The notes beneath the pieces are model-generated. The model was given only the letters and a program-made list of their open reading frames with translations, did not search any database and was not told where the DNA came from. Source: CAIJXJ01 sp964445115 (GTDB taxonomy: Bacteria > Pseudomonadota > Gammaproteobacteria > Burkholderiales > Methylophilaceae). From it: 64,000 nt of DNA. The translations under genes were made by a program, and so were the position numbers. The stretch spans positions 7,463 through 71,462 of the forward strand of contig CAYUJU010000009.1 of assembly GCA_964445115.1 (NCBI GenBank). The letters are read 5' to 3'. Below are positions 35,386 through 43,333 of this stretch, piece by piece; within the stretch, counting starts at the first letter, position 1, and every line of letters begins with the position of its first letter.

Positions 35386-35404
35386 TGTTCACGTAACGTG
35401 AACA
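35386..35404. promoter_or_regulatory. Perfect 19-base palindrome, probable operator
   Basis: TGTTCACGT and ACGTGAACA flank a single central A. Perfect 9-base arms are typical of a dimeric repressor site. It lies just upstream of the candidate structured RNA. Confidence 0.45.
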
Positions 35405-35419
35405 CGTTGTATTTATGAA

Positions 35420-35601
35420 CGGGCTCAGCCGCAAGCATTGCAATATATGCGACAGTGGTAGAATGGCATCTTTGAAAGCTACGTTGAGCGAGTGTAAAAA
35501 TGTAGCGCCGCCTGGGTAACTGGGTGCCATCTGGAGTGGCTAGGTGCAGTATGTGCCGAGAGAGTCTCGCATGCGACGGCCGCTATGCGGCCGTTATTTT
35601 T
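35420..35601 (+). ncRNA. Candidate structured non-coding RNA
   Basis: No open frame explains this stretch, yet it ends in consecutive hairpins: GCCA/TGGC near 35526, CGAGA/TCTCG at 35557-35569 and a strong terminator at 35576-35601. With the upstream palindrome it looks like a short regulated transcript. Its 5' end and family are unknown; it does not resemble 5S, SRP, 6S or tmRNA to me. Confidence 0.35.
35576..35601 (+). terminator. Strong rho-independent terminator
   Basis: Perfect stem ACGGCCGC / GCGGCCGT with a TAT loop followed by TATTTTT. No protein gene ends upstream of it. Confidence 0.85.
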
Positions 35602-35802
35602 GTAGAGTGCTCTCACCTTTAGCATCTCAGACTGTAGGGTGTCCATAAAACTGGAGGACTACAGGAGATGTTCCCCATTAATCTGCAAGCCAGTTCCAAG
35701 ATCGATGTAGAAATTGCAATCAAGGGATCGATTGCGAGATCATGGTTAACTGGGATTTTAGGAGGCAGCCCTCTCCAGCCGAAACTGAAGAGGGCTTCCA
35801 CA

Positions 35803-35973
35803 CTAAGGCTTCCGTCCGAATCGCAGCGCCGCTATAACAACAACTACGGCCGCAGGCAGCGTAAACGCTATCCACGGTGACAACCCAACTGAATGAAGGG
35901 CGAAGAACCCACTCAAAACAGCTGCCATTGCCTGACTAAAGCCATCCGGCGTTGTTGGATTTGAATCGTTCAT
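35803..35973 (-). CDS. Small single-helix membrane protein
   Basis: A 56-residue frame with a good AAGGAGAG Shine-Dalgarno before its ATG. The product has a polar start (MNDSNPTTPDGFSQ), a hydrophobic stretch ending LPAAVVVVIAALRF and a basic tail GRKP, the pattern of a small inner membrane protein. I do not recognise it. It is followed by an inverted repeat (AGCCCTCT / AGAGGGCT). Possibly a cargo toxin or effector, but no partner is evident. Confidence 0.5.
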   Translation of the reverse strand: MNDSNPTTPDGFSQAMAAVLSGFFALHSVGLSPWIAFTLPAAVVVVIAALRFGRKP

Positions 35974-36226
35974 AGACTCTCCTTCACAACAATTGCCACC
36001 AGTCTCTTGATGAGGCGGGGATGGCGACCAGACTTTGCTGCCTATTAGTCATTTATAGCTTTATAGAGCGTTTTTGCAGATGGACTGGCGGCAGCAACCC
36101 GACTGCATGCCAGAATTTTATGTGGTTTTACGCAAAGAAGCTAATTTTGCTGGGGTAGGTGCGAAAGTGCTGAGAGACTCTCGTTTTACAGATGCGCGCC
36201 GATGCCTTGTCTCTCATTTCGTATCG

Positions 36227-36655
36227 TTACTGAGTAGGGTGAATGTTGGCCAATACTACCCAGAATTTATGTCCTACAGAAATTATCATCGCAGTTGAGT
36301 AGGTGACTGCAAAAATTGTTGCAGTCATGCTCCATGAGAGGTACGGTGCGGACAAAAAAATACTGGTTAGGGATGCAACCATCCCTGCCGCATATGATGC
36401 AGAGGCATGGTACAACTCGTGAAGCAGTTTTTTATAATGTCCCGTTCTCTGCATATTCCGTAATAACTTTTGATTTGCAACGGCAGTCAGAATCGACAAG
36501 GCTGCAATCATAAATCCCAGCATGGTTGCGGTAACCCCAGCAAATGCGCTGGCGGCATTGTGCAGCGCATCTACGCTATATGTGTCGATGTGCGACCACA
36601 GCAGCCAAGCCATGGCCGCCGAGATGGCTGCCCTAATCCAAAGCATTCTGCCCAC
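36227..36655 (-). CDS. Small multi-helix membrane protein, partner of the DUF6731-like gene
   Basis: A 142-residue protein with about four membrane helices (near residues 5-20, 35-58, 90-110 and 115-135) and a short central basic loop (QKLLRNMQRTGHYKKLL). It overlaps the upstream gene by 23 bases, so the two are translationally coupled. Small membrane proteins coupled to a soluble sensor are a recurring layout of abortive-infection systems; that is an inference from context. GTG 36655 is the outermost start, ATG 36646 an alternative. Confidence 0.7.
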   Translation of the reverse strand: MGRMLWIRAAISAAMAWLLWSHIDTYSVDALHNAASAFAGVTATMLGFMIAALSILTAVANQKLLRNMQRTGHYKKLLHELYHASASYAAGMVASLTSIFLSAPYLSWSMTATIFAVTYSTAMIISVGHKFWVVLANIHPTQ

Positions 36656-37508
36656 CCAAGAAAGCGTCCAAATCCTCCGCTGATTGGTCTTTGGCTTCGC
36701 CTAGGGCCCGGAACATTTCATCGGGAACCGGGTACCGCCCGTTCATTTCAACCGATACCTGAGCAATAACCCGATCAGCGATCAAATCGATAGGTTGTTC
36801 AATGCCGGCCATTTTAATCCTGGCAATATTAGCGTTACCGCTATTCACCAGCGCGGCAGCGGCACGCTTGGCACGATCCATTAGCCTGCCTCTGGCTCTT
36901 CCTGTCCCCTCGGCGCTTATCTTGATATGAGCCTTAAAACCATCGATTCCTGCCATCAAGCCAAACAATTCGCTGCTCCAGTCATCGTTCGGGTACAAAT
37001 CTGGATTGGTTGGTCTGGCAACGCTTAGCTCAATGGTTCTCGGCTCCAAGTCGGCGCGCATCATGCGACGCATGGCGTCTGCTTTCAGAATGGCATTAAA
37101 TACTGTCGTATGGTTAACTATGTCGGAAAAATAGCGGCCGAAGGCATCGACAGTGCTGCCGTTTCCATTGGACTGATAAACCAGCAGCTCATGCTGGCGG
37201 TAGTACAGGAAGTGGTTCTTCTCTAGTACCCCTTCATCATCCTCCAGATCAATTTCTCTCTCTTCGCCATCCGTGCTGCCGATATGCGGGATATCGGTCG
37301 TGCGAATCTTTGCAAATACGCCACGAAACGACGCGCCGTTGTTAAATGGAACAAGCTCCCGGATTTGGTAGAGGACATCGCCGGAGGCGATGACTGGGCA
37401 TTGTGGCTGTTGTGATAAATCAAGGAAGATTTGGCTTACTCGACCATCACGGCCTCCTGCCCCGACACAACCGACAAAAAAACCAACCTTGAATTTTTTT
37501 GCTGCCAT
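36633..37508 (-). CDS. DUF6731-like protein
   Basis: A 291-residue soluble protein, first of a two-gene unit with a small membrane protein. I place it tentatively in the DUF6731 family, found mostly in accessory regions and without known activity. Features: a Lys/Gly-rich start (MAAKKFKVGFFVGCVG), a central acidic DGEEREIDLEDDEG segment and a C-terminal helical, acidic tail. No Walker or nuclease motif is visible. Start supported by AAGGG five bases before ATG 37508. AT-richer than core genes. Confidence 0.65.
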   Translation of the reverse strand: MAAKKFKVGFFVGCVGAGGRDGRVSQIFLDLSQQPQCPVIASGDVLYQIRELVPFNNGASFRGVFAKIRTTDIPHIGSTDGEEREIDLEDDEGVLEKNHFLYYRQHELLVYQSNGNGSTVDAFGRYFSDIVNHTTVFNAILKADAMRRMMRADLEPRTIELSVARPTNPDLYPNDDWSSELFGLMAGIDGFKAHIKISAEGTGRARGRLMDRAKRAAAALVNSGNANIARIKMAGIEQPIDLIADRVIAQVSVEMNGRYPVPDEMFRALGEAKDQSAEDLDAFLGGQNALD

Positions 37509-37735
37509 ATGCGCCCTTTATGATTTGATGGATGCCCACTACTGCATCGTGGGTGTAGGTAAGAGGCTATCACGCTTGTTTTTAAATTATCCACTATATT
37601 AGAAGCAGATATTCCTTGTTCCCCAGTATTGCAGAGCTGCTAGGAGTGAGCACATTAATAATCTAGGGGTAGGCATAATGCCCCGCCCGAAATGGAACCA
37701 CGGAAAGCTGCGATAAAAACTGCTAGGAATCGCCC

Positions 37736-39040
37736 ATGAGAGACCTTCATTCCGCCCTAAAGACATCTGTTGTCGCTGATCATACGAACAGCGGAATCCA
37801 TTATCTGCAGGTTCGCCTGCAGAGTGGTAAGGACGATTTTCGAGATACTTTGCACGTCCGTCCGAATTCACACTCAACATCTGGAATACAAACGACAGAT
37901 TTTCTTTCGTTGATAGGCTTCAGCCGATCCCCATGCGCATTCCACCATTCCGAATGTTTTTGTCGTGAGGTGCGGCCCAACATTGACCTCCATGGGTTCG
38001 CCACCGCGGTAAGCAAGGCATATGCGCTGATGCAGGAAGCCTCGCGGCGTCTTGAATTGTGCGGACTCTATATTGACCAGCCCGAGGGCTGGGGTTTTTA
38101 CTATGGCAAGCCGCCGGGAGGCCGCCGGATTCGGCCTGATCATAGCCATGGCAACGGTCATGTCGCGCCAAAATCCGATCGGATGAAGGAGGCCGAGGAT
38201 GACTTCTTCAAGTTCGTGCTTACCTGGATAGATGGTGCTGGTGACAAGGGGTGGACGACGCACTACCGTGCCAAGCACATGCCGCTAACTGTGGAATTCC
38301 AGGCCGCACTGGATTTCCTCGGCGGTTTCCAGTGGTTTGTCGATTGCCCGGAATACGATTTTGATGGATGCTGGTGGCGCTTCACGCAGTTCCGGCCTCG
38401 GGGCGATGATCCATTCGAGAATAATGCCGAGGCGTTGCATAGGGCATTCGATGCCCATGCTGCTAACTTTTCTAGCGGCATTCGTGCATTGCTTGACGCC
38501 CATGCCATTCTTGAGCCATTCGGGCTCACTTTCTTACCCCAACCGCGCATTTCCTCTGCTAGGACATTGGCCGTGCCTCCCCAGGCTATTCCTGGCAGCG
38601 TCGCGCAACCCGTCGCGTCTGTGAATGGGTATGTCTACGATGTGGCTTTTTCCTTTGCGGGAACGGAGCGTAGGATAGCCGAAGAGATCGCCACGATTGT
38701 CCGGAATGCCGGGTACAAGGTGTTTTACGACAACTTTTATCCGGAACAGCTCTGGGGCCAAGACCTGGTCGCAACATTTGATCGTATTTATCGGAAGGAG
38801 GCCCGATTCTGTGTGATGTTCCTATCCCAGGAATATAGGGATCGCATCTGGACAACCCATGAGCGGCGCAGTGCTACAGCCCGGGCATTGCAGGAGCGTG
38901 GAAATGGATACATTCTGCCGGTCAAGGTTGAAAATGTGGATATTGATGGATTGGCCCCAATAACAGGGTATGTCTCCTTGGGTGAGCTGTCACCAGCTAA
39001 AATCGGCGAATTGCTCGTCAAGAAATTGGCATCTAAATAG
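37736..39040 (+). CDS. TIR-domain protein with long N-terminal extension
   Basis: A 434-residue protein. The C-terminal ~135 residues form a TIR domain: YDVAFSFAGTERRIAEEI, then KVFYDNFYPEQLWGQDL, then FCVMFLSQEYRDRIWTTHER, whose Glu is in the expected NADase position. Bacterial TIR proteins often deplete NAD+ or make cyclic-ADP-ribose signals after phage detection. The N-terminal ~290 residues, with several aromatic and Gly-rich segments (GWGFYYGKPPGGRR), match no family I know and may be the sensor. Stand-alone gene, no obvious partner such as SIR2, Argonaute or ThsA. Confidence 0.82.
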   Translation: MRDLHSALKTSVVADHTNSGIHYLQVRLQSGKDDFRDTLHVRPNSHSTSGIQTTDFLSLIGFSRSPCAFHHSECFCREVRPNIDLHGFATAVSKAYALMQEASRRLELCGLYIDQPEGWGFYYGKPPGGRRIRPDHSHGNGHVAPKSDRMKEAEDDFFKFVLTWIDGAGDKGWTTHYRAKHMPLTVEFQAALDFLGGFQWFVDCPEYDFDGCWWRFTQFRPRGDDPFENNAEALHRAFDAHAANFSSGIRALLDAHAILEPFGLTFLPQPRISSARTLAVPPQAIPGSVAQPVASVNGYVYDVAFSFAGTERRIAEEIATIVRNAGYKVFYDNFYPEQLWGQDLVATFDRIYRKEARFCVMFLSQEYRDRIWTTHERRSATARALQERGNGYILPVKVENVDIDGLAPITGYVSLGELSPAKIGELLVKKLASK

Positions 39041-39384
39041 CTATGTCTTCAGAAGCCCTGTGACCTAGAAATCTCGATCTCGCCAAGCCCCATCTTCTCA
39101 ATTTGTCGGGCTATGTACGACGATGAATACTGCTGCGGCAATCAGGAACGCTGCGGCGGATTCGAGCAATTTGGCAATATTCTTCATTTATTCACCCCTT
39201 GCATTGATTATGGAGACGAATGCTATTTTCGAGTTTTCCGATTCGATTGTTCAGGCGGAAACGCTTCCTCTCCATAATCTGCTCCAATTAGACTATCAGA
39301 AACATTAGCGTGGGATAAAAATGGACTCCTTCTGACATCGGCCTGGCTGGAGTGGTAGGTCGTAAGAGGTATACGGAGGACGCC
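39041..39384. other. Gap with one possible micro-protein
   Basis: 344 bases between the TIR gene and the recombinase cassette. On the minus strand 39098-39187 encodes a possible 29-residue hydrophobic peptide (MKNIAKLLESAAAFLIAAAV then a short tail) behind a GGGGTG leader. Nothing else convincing. Confidence 0.35.
39098..39187 (-). CDS. Possible 29-residue membrane peptide
   Basis: A short frame with a Lys-containing start, a hydrophobic core and a polar end, the layout of small type I toxin or leader peptides. A GGGGTG sequence lies seven bases before the ATG. It is too short to be sure; no antisense RNA promoter was identified. Confidence 0.25.
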   Translation of the reverse strand: MKNIAKLLESAAAFLIAAAVFIVVHSPTN

Positions 39385-39837
39385 ATGGAACCCAAGTGTT
39401 GCGCGGCCTGTGGTCAGGCATTCCACCCTCGATCACAAGCTCCGAGGCAGAGCTATTGCCAGAAACCGGAATGTCAGCGTGAGCGCAAGCGGCGCTGGCA
39501 GAGAGACAAATTGCGTAGCGATCCAGATTACCGCGAAAACCAGGCGCGCGCGCAACAAGCGTGGAACGGTCGCAATCCGGAATACTGGCGCGAGTACCGC
39601 GCAAGCCATCAGGAATACGTGGAACGCAATCGTGCGCAACAGCAAAAGCGCAATGCTGTGCGCAACGGGGTGATTGCAAAGATGGACGTCTCGAATCTCC
39701 AGCCCGGCCTTCCGTCCGGCGTTTATCTCCTCTCGCGGGTCGTCGAGCCTAAAATTGCAAAGATGGATGCCTGGATGGTGGAGATTACGCTGCTTTCCAG
39801 CCGGGAAACGACTTCCGCAGTGATTGCAAAGAGATGA
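39385..39837 (+). CDS. Zinc-finger-like protein of the recombinase/ParB cassette
   Basis: A 150-residue basic protein. The N-terminus has a possible zinc site (CCAACGQAF... YCQKPECQ), then a long Arg/Gln/Tyr-rich region with a repeated N-P-E-Y-W pattern (about residues 35-95). The C-terminal third contains three copies of I-A-K-(M-D), encoded by a repeated DNA sequence ATTGCAAAGATGGA. GGAGGA precedes ATG 39385. It is the first of four co-directional genes with the recombinase and two ParB-like proteins. Probably a DNA-binding regulator of the cassette. Confidence 0.7.
   Translation: MEPKCCAACGQAFHPRSQAPRQSYCQKPECQRERKRRWQRDKLRSDPDYRENQARAQQAWNGRNPEYWREYRASHQEYVERNRAQQQKRNAVRNGVIAKMDVSNLQPGLPSGVYLLSRVVEPKIAKMDAWMVEITLLSSRETTSAVIAKR
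39673..39835 (+). repeat. Three direct repeats of ATTGCAAAGATGGA type
   Basis: ATTGCAAAGATGGA at 39673 and 39754, and the shortened ATTGCAAAGA at 39823, spaced 81 and 69 bases, all in the same reading frame. They could be protein-coding repeats or binding sites for the cassette's recombinase or ParB proteins. Confidence 0.6.
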
Positions 39838-39918
39838 CTTGATCGGCGCTTCCGCGCGCAACTGCTACCGTATAGCTTGTACCAGTCCCGGCAAGGAGCC
39901 CCAGCAGGCGGTTGGATC

Positions 39919-41484
39919 ATGCAATCAGGCGAGACAGAAAACCAAGGAATCGAACAGCCGCCTTTGATACGGGCCGCCGAATACGTGCGGATGTCCACCG
40001 AGCATCAGCAATATTCCACCGAGAACCAGTCCGACAAAATTCGCGAATATGCAAACCGTCGCGGCATCCGCATCGTCCGCACCTATGCCGACGAGGGACG
40101 CAGTGGGCTCAACATCGGCGGACGTCCTGCTCTGCAGCGGCTCATCGGCGACGTTGAAGGCGGCAAGGCCGACTTCCAGGTGATTCTAGTGTACGACGTG
40201 AGCCGATGGGGCCGCTTCCAGGATGCCGACGTGAGCGCCTACTACGAATACCGCTGCCGCCGCGCCGGCATCCAGGTGGCCTACTGCGCCGAGCAATTCG
40301 AGAACGACGGCTCCCCGGTCTCCACCATCGTCAAGGGCGTCAAGCGCGCGATGGCGGGCGAGTACAGCCGCGAGCTTTCCGCAAAGGTGTTCGCCGGGCA
40401 GTGCCGACTCATCGAGCTCGGCTACCGCCAGGGCGGACCGGCTGGATACGGTTTGCGGCGCATGCTGGTCGACCAGCACGGCATGGCCAAGGGCGGGCTT
40501 GCGCGGGGCGAGCACAAATGCCTGCAGACCGACCGCGTCGTCCTGATGCCAGGTCCGCCTGAGGAGGTGCGCATAGTCAACCTCATCTACCAGTGGTTCA
40601 CCGAGGAGGGGCTGGCCGAGTTCGAGATCGCGAGCCGGCTCAACAACATGTCCGTGCGCACGGATATTGGCCGCGAGTGGACGCGCGGCACCGTGCACGA
40701 GGTGCTCACTAACGAAAAGTACATCGGCAACAATATCTATAACCGCGTCTCCTTCAAGCTCAAGCGCCACCGCGTGGTGAATACCCCCGACATGTGGATC
40801 CGGAAGGAAGGCGCGTTTGAGCCTGTGGTTCCGCCCACGGTGTTCTACACTGCCCAGGGCATCATCCGCGCACGGGCGCGGCGCTACACCGATGACGACC
40901 TCATCGAGCGCCTGCGCGCCCTCTACAAGTCCAAGGGTTTCCTTTCAGGCCTCATCATCAACGAAACCGAAGGCATGCCCTGCGCGTCGGTCTACGCCCA
41001 CCGCTTCGGCAGCCTCATTCGCGCCTACGAAACAGTGGGCTTCACGCCCGATCGCGACTACCGTTACCTCGAGGTCAATCGTTTCCTGCGACGCCTACAT
41101 CCGGATATCGTGGCCCAGACCGAGAGTCAGATCGCCCATCTGGGCGGCTTGGTGTGGCGCGATCCGGCGACCGACCTGCTCGACATCAATGGCGAGTTCA
41201 CCGCCTCGCTCGTGCTGGCGCGATGTCAGTTGCATGATGGCAACAACGCCCGATGGAAAATCCGCTTCGACACCAGTCTTGTTCCCGACATCACGGTTGC
41301 GGTGCGCCTCGACCATGCCAACCGCGCACCGCTCGACTACTACCTGCTCCCGCGACTTGATTTCGGGCAGCCGCGCATCAGCCTCGCCGAGCGCAATCCC
41401 GCGCAATTCGAGTGCTACCGCTTCGACACTCTGGACTACTTCTACGGCATGGCCGAGCGCTTGCGGCTCCGGAGGGCGGCATGA
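39919..41484 (+). CDS. Large serine recombinase
   Basis: A 521-residue site-specific recombinase. The N-terminal resolvase domain has the catalytic serine in YVRMSTEHQQYSTENQ, the DEGRSGLNIGGRPALQRL helix and DVSRWGRF. A recombinase domain follows (about residues 175-300, GYGLRR... EFEIASRLN...WTRGTVHEVLTNEKYIGN). It should move or integrate the cassette it belongs to. ATG 39919 is chosen; a TTG at 39877 is possible. Its stop overlaps the first ParB-like gene (ATGA). GC-rich, unlike the neighbouring TIR and DUF6731 genes. Confidence 0.88.
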   Translation: MQSGETENQGIEQPPLIRAAEYVRMSTEHQQYSTENQSDKIREYANRRGIRIVRTYADEGRSGLNIGGRPALQRLIGDVEGGKADFQVILVYDVSRWGRFQDADVSAYYEYRCRRAGIQVAYCAEQFENDGSPVSTIVKGVKRAMAGEYSRELSAKVFAGQCRLIELGYRQGGPAGYGLRRMLVDQHGMAKGGLARGEHKCLQTDRVVLMPGPPEEVRIVNLIYQWFTEEGLAEFEIASRLNNMSVRTDIGREWTRGTVHEVLTNEKYIGNNIYNRVSFKLKRHRVVNTPDMWIRKEGAFEPVVPPTVFYTAQGIIRARARRYTDDDLIERLRALYKSKGFLSGLIINETEGMPCASVYAHRFGSLIRAYETVGFTPDRDYRYLEVNRFLRRLHPDIVAQTESQIAHLGGLVWRDPATDLLDINGEFTASLVLARCQLHDGNNARWKIRFDTSLVPDITVAVRLDHANRAPLDYYLLPRLDFGQPRISLAERNPAQFECYRFDTLDYFYGMAERLRLRRAA

Positions 41485-42383
41485 GCCGGGGCAAATTGTC
41501 CGGGGATGTGCGCATGATCCCGGTCGACCGCATCGAGGTACTCAATCCGCGCGAGCGCAACCACCGGGTATTCGACGAGATTGTCGGTAATATCAAGGCC
41601 ATCGGTCTCAAGAAGCCCATCACCGTGACGCCGCGCCATGGCGAGGATGGTACGGAGGGCTACCGGCTGGTCTGCGGCGAGGGCAGGCTCAAGGCATTCA
41701 AGGCCCTGGGAGAGACCACGATTCCCGCCCTGGTGGTCAACGTGAGCGACGAGGATGCCTTCATCATGAGCCTCGCCGAGAACATCGCGCGCCGGCAATA
41801 CCGGCCTCTCGAGCTGCTTGCCGGCATCAAGCGTCTCCATGATCAGGGTTACGACAAACGCGCCATCGCCAAGAAAACCGGGCTCACCCCCGAATATGTA
41901 TTCGGTATCCTGACCCTGCTGCAGCACGGCGAGGAGCGGCTGTTGATCGCTGTACAGAAGGGGCGTGTGCCGCTCAATGCCGCGCTCGCCATCGTCGGCG
42001 CCGGCAACGATGACAAGGCGGTGCAGGCCGCGCTGCAGGATGCCTACGAGGCGGGCGAGCTCAGGGGCAAGCAGCTCATCCTCGCGCGCCAGGTTATCGA
42101 GCGTCGGCGGACCCTGGGCCGCTCGGTCGCGCGTGGCACCCCGCGCAAGCGGGAGAATGTCACCTCGTCAAGCCTGGTGCGCACCTACCAGAAGGAGGTC
42201 GAGCGCCAGAAGCTCATGGTGAAGAAGGCCGAGCTTGCCCAGCAGCGCCTGCTATTCATCGTGGGCGCGCTGCGCGAGCTGCTAGCGGATGAGAATTTCG
42301 CAAACCTGCTGCGGGCCGAGGGGCTCGACACGCTACCCAAGTATCTCGCCGAGCGCATTTGGCCGGGAGCACGCGCGGCATGA
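41481..42383 (+). CDS. ParB-like protein 1 of the recombinase cassette
   Basis: A 300-residue protein with a ParB/sulfiredoxin-type N-terminal domain (VDRIEVLNPRERN... YRLVCGEGRLKAFKALG... SLAENIARRQYRPLE) followed by a helix-turn-helix (RAIAKKTGLTPEYVFGIL). True ParB proteins hydrolyse CTP and spread on DNA; whether this one does is unknown. No ParA partner is present, so chromosome or plasmid segregation is unlikely. It is coupled to the recombinase and to a second ParB-like gene, suggesting a role in recombination target or end recognition. Confidence 0.82.
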   Translation: MSRGKLSGDVRMIPVDRIEVLNPRERNHRVFDEIVGNIKAIGLKKPITVTPRHGEDGTEGYRLVCGEGRLKAFKALGETTIPALVVNVSDEDAFIMSLAENIARRQYRPLELLAGIKRLHDQGYDKRAIAKKTGLTPEYVFGILTLLQHGEERLLIAVQKGRVPLNAALAIVGAGNDDKAVQAALQDAYEAGELRGKQLILARQVIERRRTLGRSVARGTPRKRENVTSSSLVRTYQKEVERQKLMVKKAELAQQRLLFIVGALRELLADENFANLLRAEGLDTLPKYLAERIWPGARAA

Positions 42384-43261
42384 GCGGCGTGCCGCTCGGG
42401 TTCCTGATCGAGCCCCTGCGCTTGCCACTGGACATGATTCTCCCCTCGCGCAAGCCGCCGGAGGGGCTGGTCACTTCCAGGAAGTACGTCCAGATTCGTG
42501 CGTCGATCGAGGAGATCGGCCTTATCGAGCCGCTCTCGGTGGTGCCGGCGGGCCAGAATAACGGCCAGCACGTGCTGCTCGATGGCCACGTGCGGCTCAT
42601 CGCCCTGCAGGACCTCGGTTTCGATGAGGCGCTGTGCCTGGTCGCCACCGACGACGAAAGTTATACCTACAACTCCCGCGTTAACCGCCTTTCCACGATC
42701 CAGGAACATTTCATGATCCGGCGCGCGATCGATCGCGGCGTCCCGCCCGAGCGGCTGGCCAAGGCGCTGGGTGCCGACGTGACCCAGATCGTCAAGAAGG
42801 CGACGCTGCTGGATGGTATCTGCCCAGAGGCGGCGGATCTGCTAGCGGAACGGCAGTTTTCCGTTGAGGTCTCCCGGGTGATACGCAAAATGAGGCCCAC
42901 CCGGCAGGTGGAATGCGTGGAGCTGATGGTTTCCGCCAACAATGTGACGGTGGCCTACGCCGAGGCAATGCTGGTGGCAACCCCCGCATCGATGCTGGTC
43001 GATGGCAGGAAGCCACGCAAGCTAGCCGGCGTGACCCAGGAACAGATGGCGAAAATGGAGCGCGAAATGGGCAACCTGCAGGAGCAGTACAAAATGGTGG
43101 AACAGACTTATGGGCAGGACATCCTCAATCTGGTGCTGGCACGCGGCTACTTGGCCAAGCTGCTGGAGAACAAGCAGGTGTCGCGCTACCTGACGCAGCA
43201 TCAGCCGGATTTCTTGGTCGAATTCCAGATGATTTTGGATACTGTTTCAGTCGACCAATAA
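42380..43261 (+). CDS. ParB-like protein 2 of the recombinase cassette
   Basis: A 293-residue second ParB-type protein, diverged from the first. The N-terminal domain shows SIEEIGLIEPLSVVPAG and HVLLDGHVRLIALQDLG, then a helix-turn-helix (RLAKALGADVTQIVKKATLL). The C-terminal third is helical. ATGA overlap with the previous gene. The two ParB-like proteins may act as a heterodimer. The pairing of large serine recombinase with two ParB-like proteins is, to my memory, a recurrent unnamed set in proteobacterial accessory DNA. Confidence 0.8.
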   Translation: MSGVPLGFLIEPLRLPLDMILPSRKPPEGLVTSRKYVQIRASIEEIGLIEPLSVVPAGQNNGQHVLLDGHVRLIALQDLGFDEALCLVATDDESYTYNSRVNRLSTIQEHFMIRRAIDRGVPPERLAKALGADVTQIVKKATLLDGICPEAADLLAERQFSVEVSRVIRKMRPTRQVECVELMVSANNVTVAYAEAMLVATPASMLVDGRKPRKLAGVTQEQMAKMEREMGNLQEQYKMVEQTYGQDILNLVLARGYLAKLLENKQVSRYLTQHQPDFLVEFQMILDTVSVDQ

Positions 43262-43305
43262 CTTATCTGGAAATTTAGGCTTAACTATACGAAGTTTCCC
43301 AATGT

Positions 43306-43321
43306 ACCTTGCAAGCAAGGT
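43306..43321. other. Inverted repeat after the ParB gene
   Basis: ACCTTGC and GCAAGGT flank AA, 45 bases past the cassette's last gene. It may be a weak terminator or the right boundary site of the recombinase cassette; there is no T-run. Confidence 0.35.
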
Positions 43322-43333
43322 AAGCGCCTAGAA

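Larger units (their letters stand above)
35032..35802. other. Non-coding left flank of the island
   Basis: About 770 bases, AT-richer than the core, without a convincing gene. It holds a hairpin (TCAACCACG / CGTGGTTGA at 35096-35116), a palindrome (35386-35404), a string of hairpins ending in a terminator (to 35601), and an insertion-sequence-like edge near 35633 (TGTAGGGTGTCCATAAAACT). The left end of the transposon probably lies here. Confidence 0.5.

Noticed and set aside
35420..35601. 5S rRNA or SRP RNA identity for the structured region
   Set aside because: Conserved loops of these RNAs are absent; similarity is limited to short GC-rich stems.
35668..35880. 70-residue plus-strand frame
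   Set aside because: Overlaps the better-supported minus-strand 56-residue gene, and its second half is low-complexity Arg/Asn/Tyr from antisense.
41481..43261. ParB-like pair as a plasmid partition system
   Set aside because: No ParA-type ATPase or parS-like cluster nearby; the coupling is to a serine recombinase instead.
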